Positions 37,893 to 47,848 are shown, numbered from the stretch's first letter. The stretch is 64,000 nucleotides of DNA from Pseudomonadota bacterium (GCA_002862435.1 PKDC01000052.1:41997-105996), one strand, 5' to 3'. A program made the numbers and translations. The notes: generated by a model from the sequence alone, not told the origin.

Positions 37893-38906
37893 ATGGAGAC
37901 AGCGCCGAGCCAACAATCCATTGCTGTGCTGGGGGCGGGATCCTGGGGAACCGCCCTGGCCATCCACCTGGCGCGGGCGGGGCACCGCATCACCCTGTGG
38001 GCGCATCGCCCCGAGCACGCGGCGCAGCTGATTGCCGCCGGCCACAATGCCCGCTACTTGCCGGATGCCGCCTTCCCCATTGGCCTCTCGGTGCAGTCGG
38101 ATCTTGCCACTGCGGTTGCCGGAATCAACACGATATTGGTTGTGGTCCCCAGCCATGCCCTGCGCGGTGTGCTGACCATCCTGAAGCCGTTCATTGCGCC
38201 GGGCACGCGCATCATCTGGGCCACCAAGGGACTGGAACTGGAAACGGCCTGCCTGCCCCATCAAGTCGTTGAGGAAACCCTGGGGACGTGCTCCATGGCC
38301 GTCCTTTCGGGCCCCACCTTTGCACGTGAGGTGGCGGCGGGGCTGCCCGCAGCCGTGGCGGTGGCTGCCCGCGATCAGCATTTTGCCCGCGAGGTGGCCG
38401 AGTTGTTCCACAACGGCCGGTTTCGCGCCTATACCAGCCCCGACCTGATCGGGGTGGAGGTGGGGGGGGCGGTCAAGAATGTTCTGGCCATCGCTACCGG
38501 CGCCGCCGATGGGCTGCATTTTGGTGCCAACAGCCGGGCTGCGCTGATCACCCGAGGGCTGGCCGAGGTGATGCGCTTGGGGTTGGCCTTGGGCGGACAG
38601 GCCGCCACGTTCATGGGGCTGGCCGGACTGGGCGATCTGGTGCTCACCTGCACCGATGACCAGTCCCGCAATCGCCGCATGGGTCTGGCCCTGGCACGCG
38701 GGCTCACCAGCGAGCAAGCCCACCAGGAGATCGGTCAGGTGGTGGAAGGGGTGCAAGCCGCGTCTGCGGTCTGGACCTTGGCCCAGCGCGAGGGGGTTCG
38801 TATGCCCATCACTGAACAGGTTTACCGGATCCTGTATGAAGGGCTGAGCCCGCTGGCGGCGGTGGAGGCGCTCACCCAAGGATCAGCCAAGCCCGAATTC
38901 CTGTAG
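37893..38906 (+). CDS. gpsA: Glycerol-3-phosphate dehydrogenase [NAD(P)+]
   Basis: This 337-residue enzyme makes glycerol-3-phosphate from dihydroxyacetone phosphate for phospholipids. It has the N-terminal dinucleotide fold GAGSWGTALAIHLA and the catalytic-domain motifs LSGPTFAREVA, GVEVGGAVKNVLAIA and GLAGLGDLVLTC. It follows secB by 14 bp. Confidence 0.96.
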   Translation: METAPSQQSIAVLGAGSWGTALAIHLARAGHRITLWAHRPEHAAQLIAAGHNARYLPDAAFPIGLSVQSDLATAVAGINTILVVVPSHALRGVLTILKPFIAPGTRIIWATKGLELETACLPHQVVEETLGTCSMAVLSGPTFAREVAAGLPAAVAVAARDQHFAREVAELFHNGRFRAYTSPDLIGVEVGGAVKNVLAIATGAADGLHFGANSRAALITRGLAEVMRLGLALGGQAATFMGLAGLGDLVLTCTDDQSRNRRMGLALARGLTSEQAHQEIGQVVEGVQAASAVWTLAQREGVRMPITEQVYRILYEGLSPLAAVEALTQGSAKPEFL

Positions 38907-39015
38907 GCGCAGCCAGCAGCGAACGGACAGGCTTCGATGAGCAAGCAAGCACTGGCGGGCGCGAGTGCGGTTTCCGGAGAGAGAAGCTTGGACATCGCCA
39001 TCGCCTCCTGAAAGC

Positions 39016-39525
39016 TTATTGCGCGCCGGGAAAGCCGAGCTGGCGCCAGGCCTCGAACACGCTGACGGCCACCGCATTCGACAGATTCAGGCTGCGATTG
39101 CCGGGCTGCATAGGCAGCCGCAGGATGTGCGCTGGCGGCAAGCTGTCCAGCACGACCTCCGGCAGGCCGCGGGTCTCGGGACCGAATAGCAGGGCATCGC
39201 CCGGCGCGAAGCGGGCCGCAAACAGGCTGGTGGTGCCACGGGTGGACAGGGCGAAGACTCGTGCAGGCCGCGCCGTGTCGAGACAGGCGGCCAGATCCGG
39301 ATGCTCCGCGATGCGCGCGAATTCACGGTAGTCGAGCCCCGCCCGTCGCAATCGCGCCTCGTCCAGCGTGAAACCCAGCGGATGAATCAGATGCAGGCGC
39401 GCCCCGGTATTGGCGCACAAACGGATTACATTGCCGGTGTTGGGCGGAATCTCGGGCTGGTAGAGGATGACATGCAGCCCCGGTTGCTCTGAGGTATTTG
39501 CCGAGCTTGATAAGATAGCGGTCAC
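39016..39525 (-). CDS. trmL: tRNA (cytidine/uridine-34-2'-O)-methyltransferase TrmL
   Basis: This SPOUT-class methyltransferase modifies the wobble base of tRNA-Leu. It aligns well with E. coli TrmL: YQPEIPPNTGNVIRLCANTG, HPLGFTLDEARLRRAGLDY, LFGPETRGLP and SLNLSNAVAVSVFEAWRQLG. No in-frame ATG lies near the conserved N-terminus; GTG 39525 adds about 16 residues, while a CTG just before HVILYQP would fit homologues better. It converges on gpsA. A much longer reverse frame to 40500 is an antisense artefact over pyrD. Confidence 0.88.
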   Translation of the reverse strand: MTAILSSSANTSEQPGLHVILYQPEIPPNTGNVIRLCANTGARLHLIHPLGFTLDEARLRRAGLDYREFARIAEHPDLAACLDTARPARVFALSTRGTTSLFAARFAPGDALLFGPETRGLPEVVLDSLPPAHILRLPMQPGNRSLNLSNAVAVSVFEAWRQLGFPGAQ

Positions 39526-39564
39526 GCCCGCGTCCCGCGTTGCTGTTTTGGTTGAGGAAAACTG

Positions 39565-40539
39565 ATGCCCCCCCCCTGCCCCGATGATCCGTTGCGCATC
39601 CGCTTCTGCGGACTGGATTTCGCCAACCCGGTGGTGCTGCTGTCGGGCTGTGTGGGGTTTGGCGAAGAGTACACGCGGGTGGCGGGATTCTCCAACCGGG
39701 ATGTGGGGGCGATCTGCCTGAAGGGGACCACCGCGACGGCGCGGTTGGGCAATGCGCCGCATCGCATCTGGGAAACGACGGGGGGCATGCTCAATGCCAT
39801 CGGCTTGCAGAATCCGGGCGTGGAAGCGGTGGTACGGGATATCCTGCCCACACTGGATTTCTCCGAAACGCGGTTTATCGCCAATGTTTCCGGATCGACG
39901 TTGGAGGAGTACGCCGAGGTGACCCGGCGCTTCGACGACTCTCCGATCGATGCGATCGAAATCAACATTTCCTGTCCCAATGTGAAGGAAGGCGGGGTCG
40001 CTTTCGGCAATGATCCGGAGATGTCGGCGCGGGTGGTGGCGGCTTGCCGACAACAGACCAGTAAACCGCTCATCACCAAGCTGTCGCCAAACCAGACCGA
40101 CATCCAGGCCAATGCGCGCCGCTGCATCGAGGCGGGTAGCGATGCCTTTGCCGTCATCAACACCCTGCAGGGGATGGCGGTGGACCTGCGCACGCGCCGG
40201 GCGATCCTGGGCAATGTCCAGGGCGGTCTGTCGGGGCCGGCCATCAAGCCCATCGCCCTGCTCAAGGTTTATCAGGTTGCCCAGATTGCCCGGCCCCATG
40301 GCATTCCCATCATCGGACAGGGCGGTATTACCAGCGCGGAGGATGCCCTGGAATTTCTCATCGCCGGCGCCAGCGCCGTGGGAGTGGGGACTGCGCTGTT
40401 CTATGACCCGCTCATCGTGCCGCGGATTACCGCAGGCATCCGCGCCTACCTCGACGCGCAGGGCATGCGCCATGTCGGGGAGCTGGTCGGAAGTATCCAA
40501 GCCCTATCCGGCACGCCCGGTGCCCCACATTGCCCTTGA
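39565..40539 (+). CDS. pyrD: Dihydroorotate dehydrogenase, class 1B type
   Basis: This 324-residue FMN enzyme oxidises dihydroorotate in pyrimidine synthesis. It is class 1, with a cysteine base (Cys137 in NISCPNV) and KGTTATARLGN, GMLNAIGLQNPGV and GQGGITSAEDALEF, resembling the 1B (PyrDB) branch. Class 1B enzymes normally pair with a PyrK electron-transfer subunit, and none is adjacent. Most gammaproteobacteria use membrane-bound class 2. The ATG is followed at once by nine C residues, encoding PPP. Confidence 0.85.
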   Translation: MPPPCPDDPLRIRFCGLDFANPVVLLSGCVGFGEEYTRVAGFSNRDVGAICLKGTTATARLGNAPHRIWETTGGMLNAIGLQNPGVEAVVRDILPTLDFSETRFIANVSGSTLEEYAEVTRRFDDSPIDAIEINISCPNVKEGGVAFGNDPEMSARVVAACRQQTSKPLITKLSPNQTDIQANARRCIEAGSDAFAVINTLQGMAVDLRTRRAILGNVQGGLSGPAIKPIALLKVYQVAQIARPHGIPIIGQGGITSAEDALEFLIAGASAVGVGTALFYDPLIVPRITAGIRAYLDAQGMRHVGELVGSIQALSGTPGAPHCP

Positions 40540-40730
40540 AATTTTTAATGTATTGCAACATGAATGGGTGCATACTAGCGGCGCCGGTTCGCCTTAAGCG
40601 CTTCGGTGACGTTGCTGCGCAGGTTTTCCGGCGCCGCGATTGTTCGGTGTGGTCGCAATCCAAGCTCGGATTCGCGCCACGGTCGCAGGTGGCCATCAGG
40701 TCCCTGATCCTTTTGTTTAGGAATTTGTTT

Positions 40731-41054
40731 ATGCCCAAGTCCATTTATGTCGGTAACCTGCCTTTCAATGCTACCGAGGATGAAGTCCGCAGCTTGTTCG
40801 AAGCCCACGGCAATGTCCTTTCCGTCAAACTGATCTCGGACCGGGAAACCGGCCGTCCGCGCGGCTTTGCCTTCGTGGAAATGGATTCGTCCGATGCCGC
40901 AGCTGCCATCAGTGCCTTGGATGGCGCCGATATGAATGGCCGTAGCCTGCGGGTCAATGAAGCCATGGATCGGGGCGCTGGCCCCGGTGGTGGCGGTGGT
41001 CCTGGTGGTCCCGGCGGTCCCCGTCGCGGTCCCGGCGGTCCCCGTCGCTTCTGA
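40731..41054 (+). CDS. RNA-binding protein, RRM type with Gly/Pro/Arg tail
   Basis: This 107-residue protein has one RRM (residues 3-78) with RNP2 (IYVGNLPF) and RNP1 (RGFAFVEM), then a tail rich in Gly, Pro and Arg. It belongs to the small bacterial/cyanobacterial-type RRM proteins, often cold-induced, and probably binds single-stranded RNA. The 190 bp before it hold no gene; an AT-rich stretch (40535-40560) may carry the promoter, leaving a long 5' leader. A strong terminator follows. Confidence 0.88.
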   Translation: MPKSIYVGNLPFNATEDEVRSLFEAHGNVLSVKLISDRETGRPRGFAFVEMDSSDAAAAISALDGADMNGRSLRVNEAMDRGAGPGGGGGPGGPGGPRRGPGGPRRF

Positions 41055-41104
41055 TCCATTGGCGATCCCGTAAGGATCGCAGTTCGACCCAAACGTCGAA
41101 CTTG

Positions 41105-41137
41105 AAAAAGGCCGGTTTCGCAACCGGCCTTTTTTTA
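41105..41137 (+). terminator. Intrinsic terminator after the RRM gene
   Basis: AGGCCGGTT and AACCGGCCT form a 9-bp stem around TCGC, with an A-run before and seven T residues after. The symmetry may let it serve the convergent gene at 41160 as well. Confidence 0.88.
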
Positions 41138-41159
41138 TCGCTGCGTGGAGGTGAAGCCC

Positions 41160-42443
41160 TTAAAGAGCATTCACCTGCGGCTTGATGGGAGACTTGATCT
41201 GCTTGATGGCAGCGGTAGGGTCCTTGCCCTGCCACAACCCATCACCGAAGAACAGCTTGACGATCAGGTCCAGATCCGTACCCGTGGGAATCTTGGTCGC
41301 ACTCCAGCCCACCTGGGGATGGCTGCCCTTGAAACGCTCGGGCTCATCGGCGTCATCACCATTGCCAGCATCCTTGTACAAGCCATCCAGCTCGACCTGA
41401 ATGCCCGGAGTGACGGCAAAAAAGGCGGCAATGTCAAAGCCATCGGGATGCGAGCCACTTACCCAGTTGTCCTTCAGGCTGACCTTGAGGGGGCCGGGCG
41501 CCTTCTTGCCCGACACGATGGGCTCGCTGGTCAGCGCTGAGCGCACCATGGCACCGTCCAGCTCGTTGAAATCAAGCGAGATTTCAATCGCCAGATCGCT
41601 CAGGGCGGACGCCGCCGACGGGATGGTGGCCAGAACCGGCACTTCAAACGAATTGGCCGAAGAGACAAAATCAGCCGCTGCGGACAGGAGCTGAATCCCC
41701 AGGATGGAGATGGATGCATCGGCCTCGACGATGCTGCGCACCGGCCCGTTCTTTACCGCGATGACTTTGTTGGGAACCATGTTGTTGTTGATCGTGGCCT
41801 TGATGAAACCGAGCTTGGCCTTGACCCGCAGTTTCATGGTGTCGAGGATGTTGCGATCCTGCTTGAAGGTCTTGACCTTCATATCGCTCCAGTTGAGCGG
41901 CTTGCCGGGATCCATCTGCAGGCTCCAGTTCTCGGTCTTGATCAGGCCGGTCTTCTGATCGTAGTGGGCATAGACCTTGTCGCTGCGTTGTGCATTGCCC
42001 TGCACCACATAGGCATAGCCAGTGGTGCCGCCGTCAGCCAGCTTGATCTCGGAAACCACCTTGCCTGCTGCGGCGAGCGCCTCCGGGCTTGCCTTGGAGC
42101 CCGTGTCCTTCAGCATGAAGACCAGCTCGTCCTTGTCGTCGAGCTTGCCTTCCGTGCCGTTGATCTTGAGCTTGCCGCCCGGAACGAAGGGAAAGCCACG
42201 CTCGTTCATATCGTCGAACTGGAACGGGATCGCGGCCAGCTTGTCGCCAGAGACTGCCATGACGGAGTAGTCGCTGAACGACTGTCCTTTGAGGGCGCTC
42301 AACTCGCTACCCTTGAGGTTCACCACCTCCATGGCACGCGCTGCGCTCAACTCGCCCTCGGGGGCGGCCTGCGCCAGGCCTGAACAGGCCAGGACGCCCA
42401 ACCCTGCCAAGGCACCCCGTGTCATATATCTAGATTTCTGCAT
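41160..42443 (-). CDS. Unrecognised secreted protein
   Basis: This 427-residue protein starts with a Sec signal peptide (residues 1-26, ending GLAQA). The mature part is soluble, with no membrane segment or cysteine, and is rich in Lys and Asp. Notable stretches are FQFDDMNERGFPFVPGG, DDKDELVFMLKDTG and KLFFGDGLWQGKDP. It resembles secreted proteins of unknown function found near respiratory or lithotrophic genes, but I cannot name a family. GAGGAGGA lies nine bases before the ATG, so it should be well translated. It is divergent from the two-component pair. Confidence 0.7.
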   Translation of the reverse strand: MQKSRYMTRGALAGLGVLACSGLAQAAPEGELSAARAMEVVNLKGSELSALKGQSFSDYSVMAVSGDKLAAIPFQFDDMNERGFPFVPGGKLKINGTEGKLDDKDELVFMLKDTGSKASPEALAAAGKVVSEIKLADGGTTGYAYVVQGNAQRSDKVYAHYDQKTGLIKTENWSLQMDPGKPLNWSDMKVKTFKQDRNILDTMKLRVKAKLGFIKATINNNMVPNKVIAVKNGPVRSIVEADASISILGIQLLSAAADFVSSANSFEVPVLATIPSAASALSDLAIEISLDFNELDGAMVRSALTSEPIVSGKKAPGPLKVSLKDNWVSGSHPDGFDIAAFFAVTPGIQVELDGLYKDAGNGDDADEPERFKGSHPQVGWSATKIPTGTDLDLIVKLFFGDGLWQGKDPTAAIKQIKSPIKPQVNAL

Positions 42444-42699
42444 AACGAACTATTCCTCCTCAATCCATTGAAAAAACGACTTGCTTTCTTATTTCCGTTT
42501 GAAAAATCGCTCCCACCTCGACCTTCGCCCGGCCTTGCGATGGATGCACCGCAGCGGCCGGATCGCTTGGGCCCACTCCATTCTAACGAAATCATGTCTC
42601 AAACGCCGCCGCTGGCCTTTGTCACGCCGGGATGAGAGCACCTGTTCGGGATTTTCACCCCCAGGCCGTCGCCACGCTCGCGCAGGGTATCATAAGAAA

Positions 42700-43365
42700 A
42701 TGCGACTTTTGATCATCGAAGACGACTTGGATTTGGGGGAGACGCTGGCAAGCGCTTTGCGCCATGCCGGGCATCAGGTGGGCTGGGCGCGCTCGGCAGC
42801 GGACGCTCAAGTCTTGCTGCGCGATGAGATTTACGACGTGCTCCTGCTGGATCTGGGGCTGCCGGGCGAGGACGGATTGGATTATCTGCGGCGACTGCGC
42901 AAGGAGGGATATACGGAGGCGATCTTGATCCTGACGGCACGGGATGCCGTGGAGGATCGGGTCCAGGGCCTGGATGCCGGAGGCGATGATTACCTGGTCA
43001 AACCGTTTTCTATCGAAGAATTGTCTGCCCGGCTACGCGCCCTGCAGCGTCGTCGGCAGGGCCGGCGTCAGGAGCAATTGGTCCATGGCCCCCTGATCAT
43101 GGATCCAGCCTCGATGCAGGTCACCCAGGACAACCGCCCCGTCGACCTCAGTCGGCGTGAATTTGCCTTGCTGCAGGCTTTGCTGACCCACTGCGGACGG
43201 GTCATGTCGCGCGCGCAGTTGGAGGAAGCGCTCTATGGTTGGGGGCAGGATATCGAGAGCAATACCATCGAGGTCCACATCCATCATTTGCGGCGCAAGC
43301 TGTATCCCAAGCTCATTCGGACCATCCGCGGAGTGGGCTATCTGATCGAGCGCATCCCCGCGTGA
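42700..43365 (+). CDS. OmpR-family response regulator (QseB/PmrA-like)
   Basis: This 221-residue regulator has a receiver domain (1-115) with acidic residues in IIEDD, phospho-Asp in LLLDLGLPG and Lys in YLVKPF, and a winged-helix DNA-binding domain (about 125-221) with SRREFALLQALL and SNTIEVHIHHLRRKL. It resembles QseB/PmrA. Its TGA overlaps the GTG of the kinase gene. The 256 bp upstream, shared with the divergent secreted-protein gene, hold no other gene. Confidence 0.9.
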   Translation: MRLLIIEDDLDLGETLASALRHAGHQVGWARSAADAQVLLRDEIYDVLLLDLGLPGEDGLDYLRRLRKEGYTEAILILTARDAVEDRVQGLDAGGDDYLVKPFSIEELSARLRALQRRRQGRRQEQLVHGPLIMDPASMQVTQDNRPVDLSRREFALLQALLTHCGRVMSRAQLEEALYGWGQDIESNTIEVHIHHLRRKLYPKLIRTIRGVGYLIERIPA

Positions 43366-44720
43366 GAAGCATTCGCTTGCAGTTGCTGGTGGGATTGCTG
43401 GTGGCGATCATGGGATTGGCGCTGCTCGAAGCCGCGTGGAGCTACCGCGACACCTACCACGAAACCGAAGAAATCTTCGACGCCCATCTGGCGCAATACG
43501 CGCGCATCATCCACAACCTCCTGGCCAATCAGATTCCTGAACCACCGGCGCTTCCCTTGGTCTGGCCGTTGCCCTTTGAGGCTGATGAGTATGGCCATCC
43601 CTATGAACGCAAGCTCAATTTCCAGGTGTGGCATGGCGAAATTTTGCTGGCCTATTCCGCAGCGGCGCCGCCGGATCGTTCCTACGCGCCCTTGAGCCCC
43701 GGGTATAGCACGATCCGCCTGGGATCCGATTCGTGGCGCGTATTCAATCTGCCGGATCCGGATCACGGCCTGATGATCCAGGTTGCCGAGCGGGGGGATG
43801 TGCGGGGTGAGATGGCCGAACTGATTGCCCGGCGCACCCTCAGCAAAAGCCTGACCCTGATCCCGCTGATCGCCTTGCTCATCGTCTGGCTGGTGGGGCG
43901 CGGGCTCGCGCCGCTCGGCGCCCTGGACCGTGAGATTGCCGGGCGCAGCGCCCGTCGGCTGCATCCGTTGTCCCTGGGGGCCTTGCCAACGGAATTGCAG
44001 CCCATCGTGGCCACGATCAACGATCTGATGGCACGCCTGGAGCAGGCGCTGGCGCAGGAGCGGCGCTTTACCAGCGATGCGGCCCACGAACTGCGCACAC
44101 CGCTTGGCCTGGTACGTCTGCAGGTCGAGGCATTAAACCGCGCGGCAACGGCGGCGGAACGCGAGGAGGCCCAAGCCCAATTGCTCCATGGAGTTGATCG
44201 ACTGTCGCGCACGGTGACTCAGATGTTGCAACTGGCGCGTCTGGAGCAGGCCCCTGGCGCCTTGCCGCTGAGCACGTTCGACCTGAAAGCGGCCGTGGTT
44301 GCACAGATCGCAGAGTTGGCTCCCATCGCATTGGAAAAAAACCAGGAGCTGGGGCTGGATGGGCCGGATGGCCCTTGTCTCTTGCAAGGGCAGGCTGAAG
44401 CGTTGGCGGTCATGCTGCGCAATCTGTTGGACAACGCCATCCGCTACACGCCCCAAGGCGGGCGCATCGATGTGTCGATTCAGGACGACGGGCCGTATTG
44501 GCTGTTGGTCATCGAGGACAATGGACCCGGCATTCCCGAGGGCTTGCGCCAGCGGGTCTGGGAACGGTTTTTCCGGCCGCCGGGACTGGACGAGCCGGGC
44601 TCGGGCCTGGGGCTGTCCATTGTGCGTCAGGTGCTGGATCTGCATCGCGGCAAAGCATCGCTGGCCACGGGTGCCGATGGGCAGGGACTGCGGGTGGAGA
44701 TCCGGCTGCCCCGGGCCTGA
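43362..44720 (+). CDS. Sensor histidine kinase (QseC/PmrB-like)
   Basis: This 452-residue kinase has two membrane segments (about 7-27 and 165-185) bracketing a periplasmic sensor of about 135 residues, then a HAMP-like linker, the H-box RRFTSDAAHELRTPLGLVRLQ, and catalytic motifs NLLDNAIRYTP, DNGPGIP and GSGLGLSIV. The GTG start at 43362 overlaps the regulator's stop codon. QseC and PmrB sense hormones, metals or acid; the signal here is unknown. Confidence 0.9.
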   Translation: MRSIRLQLLVGLLVAIMGLALLEAAWSYRDTYHETEEIFDAHLAQYARIIHNLLANQIPEPPALPLVWPLPFEADEYGHPYERKLNFQVWHGEILLAYSAAAPPDRSYAPLSPGYSTIRLGSDSWRVFNLPDPDHGLMIQVAERGDVRGEMAELIARRTLSKSLTLIPLIALLIVWLVGRGLAPLGALDREIAGRSARRLHPLSLGALPTELQPIVATINDLMARLEQALAQERRFTSDAAHELRTPLGLVRLQVEALNRAATAAEREEAQAQLLHGVDRLSRTVTQMLQLARLEQAPGALPLSTFDLKAAVVAQIAELAPIALEKNQELGLDGPDGPCLLQGQAEALAVMLRNLLDNAIRYTPQGGRIDVSIQDDGPYWLLVIEDNGPGIPEGLRQRVWERFFRPPGLDEPGSGLGLSIVRQVLDLHRGKASLATGADGQGLRVEIRLPRA

Positions 44721-44790
44721 GCGCCGGGGCAGAGGATTGATTCAGGACGTTGATTAAGGCGAAAGAGCGGTCTGCTGGGCCAGCAGCGCT

Positions 44791-46104
44791 TCAGGGCACG
44801 CGGCGCGGTTTTGCTGGCGCCCGGTTGCCGGTGGCGGCAGGTCGGGCCATCCGGTTCCCGTCGACGCCTTCACGGCGATTCCCGTGCAAACCTTCTGAAC
44901 GACCACCGCCGAAATGACGGCCATCGCCGGCAGGACGCGGCGCAGCGGGACGGTGCACGGTCTCGCCAGCCAAAGGCGCCGAACCCGGCTCGAAGCCAGC
45001 GATCGCCGCTGCCGGGATGTCGCGCCGCAGCAGGCGCTGGATGTCCTTGAGCAAGGGCCGTTCTTCTGCGCTGACCAGCGAGATCGCCTCGCCGCTGCTC
45101 CCCGCCCGGCCCGTGCGGCCGATGCGATGCACGTAATCCTCCGGCACATTGGGCAGCTCGTGATTGATCACGTAAGGCAATTGGTCGATGTCGATGCCGC
45201 GCGCGGCAATGTCGGTGGCCACCAACAGGCGCACCTTGCCGGTCTTGAAGTCGGACAGGGCCTTGGTGCGCGCGCTCTGGGACTTGTTGCCATGAATGGC
45301 GGCGGTGTTGATGCCGACATCGGCAAGTTGCTCGGCCAGGCGGTTGGCGCCATGTTTGGTGCGGGTGAACACCAATACCTGATGCCAGTCGCCGGTGGTA
45401 ACCAGATGCGCGATCAGCGCCGTCTTGCGCGACTTGTCGACCGGATGCACGCGCTGGGTAATCTGCGCGGCCGTCGTGTTGCGCGGGGCAACTTCCACCG
45501 TGGCGGGATTGCGCAGCAGGGTTTCCGCCAGGGCGCGGATCTCCGGGTTGAAGGTGGCTGAGAACAACAGCGTCTGGCGTTGTTTGGGCAGCACGGCGAT
45601 CAGGCGGCGAATGTCCCGGATGAAGCCCATGTCGAGCATGCGATCGGCCTCGTCCAGCACCAGCGTCTCGATGCCGGACAGGTCCACGGTACGCTGCTGC
45701 AAATGATCCAGCAGGCGTCCCGGCGTGGCAACGATGAGATCAACGCCGCGCCGCAGCTTCTCGATCTGGGGATAAATCCCCACGCCGCCAAAGATTACCG
45801 CCGAGCGCTGGTGCAGATGGCGGCCATAGGCCTGCACCGAATCGGCCACCTGCGCCGCCAGTTCACGGGTCGGCACCAGGATCAGGGCGCGCGGCGGGAT
45901 GGCCCGTCCGGCCGCCAGTTTTTGCAGGATCGGCAGCACGAATGCCGCGGTTTTGCCGGTGCCGGTCTGGGCTGCCGCGAGCAAGTCGCGACCTTCGAGC
46001 ACCAGCGGGATGGCCTGCAACTGGATGGGCGTAGGGGTGGTGTAGCCTTCGTCGGATAAGGCGCGCAGCAACTCGGGGGCAAGCCCCAGGGACGTGAAAC
46101 TCAT
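44791..46104 (-). CDS. rhlE: DEAD-box ATP-dependent RNA helicase RhlE
   Basis: This 437-residue helicase has all DEAD-box motifs in order: Q-motif ([13 protein letters not shown]), I ([12 protein letters not shown]), Ia (PTRELAAQV), Ib (TPGRLL), II ([10 protein letters not shown]), III (SATF), IV, V ([11 protein letters not shown]) and VI ([10 protein letters not shown]). The C-terminal tail is basic with His/Gly/Arg, as in RhlE. ATG 46104 has AGGAG upstream. Such helicases remodel rRNA and mRNA, often in the cold. Confidence 0.92.
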   Translation of the reverse strand: MSFTSLGLAPELLRALSDEGYTTPTPIQLQAIPLVLEGRDLLAAAQTGTGKTAAFVLPILQKLAAGRAIPPRALILVPTRELAAQVADSVQAYGRHLHQRSAVIFGGVGIYPQIEKLRRGVDLIVATPGRLLDHLQQRTVDLSGIETLVLDEADRMLDMGFIRDIRRLIAVLPKQRQTLLFSATFNPEIRALAETLLRNPATVEVAPRNTTAAQITQRVHPVDKSRKTALIAHLVTTGDWHQVLVFTRTKHGANRLAEQLADVGINTAAIHGNKSQSARTKALSDFKTGKVRLLVATDIAARGIDIDQLPYVINHELPNVPEDYVHRIGRTGRAGSSGEAISLVSAEERPLLKDIQRLLRRDIPAAAIAGFEPGSAPLAGETVHRPAAPRPAGDGRHFGGGRSEGLHGNRREGVDGNRMARPAATGNRAPAKPRRVP

Positions 46105-46598
46105 GAAATGAAGCTCCTGAAGCCGCCCCATCGCAGATTGTGCGATGCCGGTTCAGGAGGCAAGGCGGAAAAAAGATTTAAAGCAGGCGCCAAATGGCGT
46201 TGCCGGGTTTGACTCTAGAAGCCCAAGAATTGGGCTATTAGGAGGATGCGCAACCGGCGCGCAACGCCAAACCAGCGCGAATCATATCCGATCTGGATGG
46301 CTTGCGCCACCTTGAGCCCCGTATGGCTTCGCATGCGGGCACCAACCCCGGGAGCCCGCTTGTCAAGAATCTGGGGTGATCGATTTTTTTGTTCGCGACC
46401 GAGGGTGGGTCATCGCAGGCCAAAGGGGATGTTTTTTAGGGATGCCTCTGGATGTTGGCGTTTCAGTCTATTTCCAGAAACCGGATGGGCATTCGTCAGA
46501 CTGTTCGGCGGATGCCGGGCAAGGTAAGATCGATTGACATGCCGTTCCAGCCCGGTTCAAGACCTGCCTGCCCATCCATCTTCAAGGGAGCCGACATC
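46105..46598. other. Intergenic region with stem-loop, divergent rhlE/fba
   Basis: No gene is supported in these 494 bp. A perfect inverted repeat AGCCCAA-GAA-TTGGGCT lies at 46220-46236, without a U-run on either strand. It would fall in the rhlE leader and could be a regulatory hairpin. On the forward strand TTGACA (46534-46539) is a good -35, but the -10 position 17 bp later (TCAAGA) is poor. Confidence 0.4.
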
Positions 46599-47648
46599 AT
46601 GACCGATATTGCAGCGCTGTTGGGCGATGAAGCCCAATCCCTCCTGACTCACACCTGTCGCGGCATTGCCAAAGACCGGCTTGAGCTTCCCGGCTCGGAT
46701 TTTGTCGATCGCGTGTTCGTCGCCAGTGATCGCAACCCGACGGTGCTGCGCAACTTGCAGACGCTGTTCGACCATGGTCGCCTGGGTGGCACGGGTTACG
46801 TCTCCATCCTGCCGGTGGATCAGGGAATCGAACATTCCGCTGGCGCTTCCTTCGCGCCCAATCCCGATTTCTTTGATCCCCGCGCCATCTGTGAGCTGGC
46901 ATTGGAGGGCGGGTGCAACGCCGTGGCGTCCACCTATGGGGTACTTGCGATGATGTCGCGCCGCTATGCCCATAAGATTCCTTTCATCATGAAGTTCAAC
47001 CACAACGAAATCCTGAGTTTGCCGGTCCAGTACGATCAGACTCTCTATGCCAGCGTGGATCAGGCCTTCGACATGGGCGCCATCGGTGTGGGAGCCACGG
47101 TGTACTTCGGCGCGCCCGAATCGCGGCGGCAGATCCAGGAAGTGAGCGAGGCCTTTGCGCGCGCCCATGAACTGGGCATGGTGACGATCCTCTGGGCCTA
47201 CACGCGCAACAATGCCTTCAAGCACGAAGGCGTCGATTACCATCTGGCAGCGGATTTGACCGGGCAGGCCAACCACATTGCCTCCACCATCGGCGCGGAC
47301 ATCGTCAAACAGAAGATGGCCGAGAACAACGGTGGCTACAAGGCCGTCAAGTTCGGCAAGACCCACGACAAGGTCTATACGGAACTCACCACCGACCATC
47401 CCATCGACCTTGCTCGTTATCAGGTGGCCAACTGCTACATGGGCCGTTGCGGGCTGATCAATTCGGGTGGCGAGTCCGGCGCCAACGACTTCGCCCAGGC
47501 GGTGCGTACGGCGGTGATTAACAAGCGCGCTGGCGGCATGGGCCTGATTTCCGGGCGCAAGGCGTTCCAGCGGCCGTTTGCGGAAGGCGTTTCCCTGCTG
47601 GAGACGATCCAGGACGTCTATCTGGACAACAGCGTGACGATCGCCTGA
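46599..47648 (+). CDS. fbaB: Class I fructose-bisphosphate aldolase (FbaB/DhnA type)
   Basis: This 349-residue enzyme (E. coli FbaB is 350) cleaves or forms fructose-1,6-bisphosphate through a Schiff base. Typical are [61 protein letters not shown] and [18 protein letters not shown] 46599 follows AAGGGAG (46584-46590). In autotrophs it would serve the Calvin cycle and gluconeogenesis. A strong terminator follows. Confidence 0.92.
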   Translation: MTDIAALLGDEAQSLLTHTCRGIAKDRLELPGSDFVDRVFVASDRNPTVLRNLQTLFDHGRLGGTGYVSILPVDQGIEHSAGASFAPNPDFFDPRAICELALEGGCNAVASTYGVLAMMSRRYAHKIPFIMKFNHNEILSLPVQYDQTLYASVDQAFDMGAIGVGATVYFGAPESRRQIQEVSEAFARAHELGMVTILWAYTRNNAFKHEGVDYHLAADLTGQANHIASTIGADIVKQKMAENNGGYKAVKFGKTHDKVYTELTTDHPIDLARYQVANCYMGRCGLINSGGESGANDFAQAVRTAVINKRAGGMGLISGRKAFQRPFAEGVSLLETIQDVYLDNSVTIA

Positions 47649-47679
47649 CCGTTACTTTTTGCGTCGATGAATAGGGAAG

Positions 47680-47704
47680 AGGCCGGAGTTGTCCGGCCTT
47701 TTTT
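47680..47704 (+). terminator. Intrinsic terminator of fbaB
   Basis: AGGCCGGA and TCCGGCCT form an 8-bp stem with a GTTG loop, followed by TTTTT. It ends the aldolase transcript 32 bp past the stop. Confidence 0.88.
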
Positions 47705-47848
47705 ATGGGAAACGCCGGTTGCGGGAAAAATGCGGGGCGCGCCAGGGATCGATCGCGGTACAACCGGAATGTGCTTTGCCGGGCGCGATGGTGGGCCAGG
47801 GTTAATGGATGCCGCTTTGAAATCGGGGCGGGAGGTTGCTTGTCCTGC

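Noticed and set aside
39016-40500. A 494-codon reverse frame that includes trmL
   Set aside because: Only the last third matches TrmL. The rest lies antisense to pyrD, whose forward frame is a clear enzyme.
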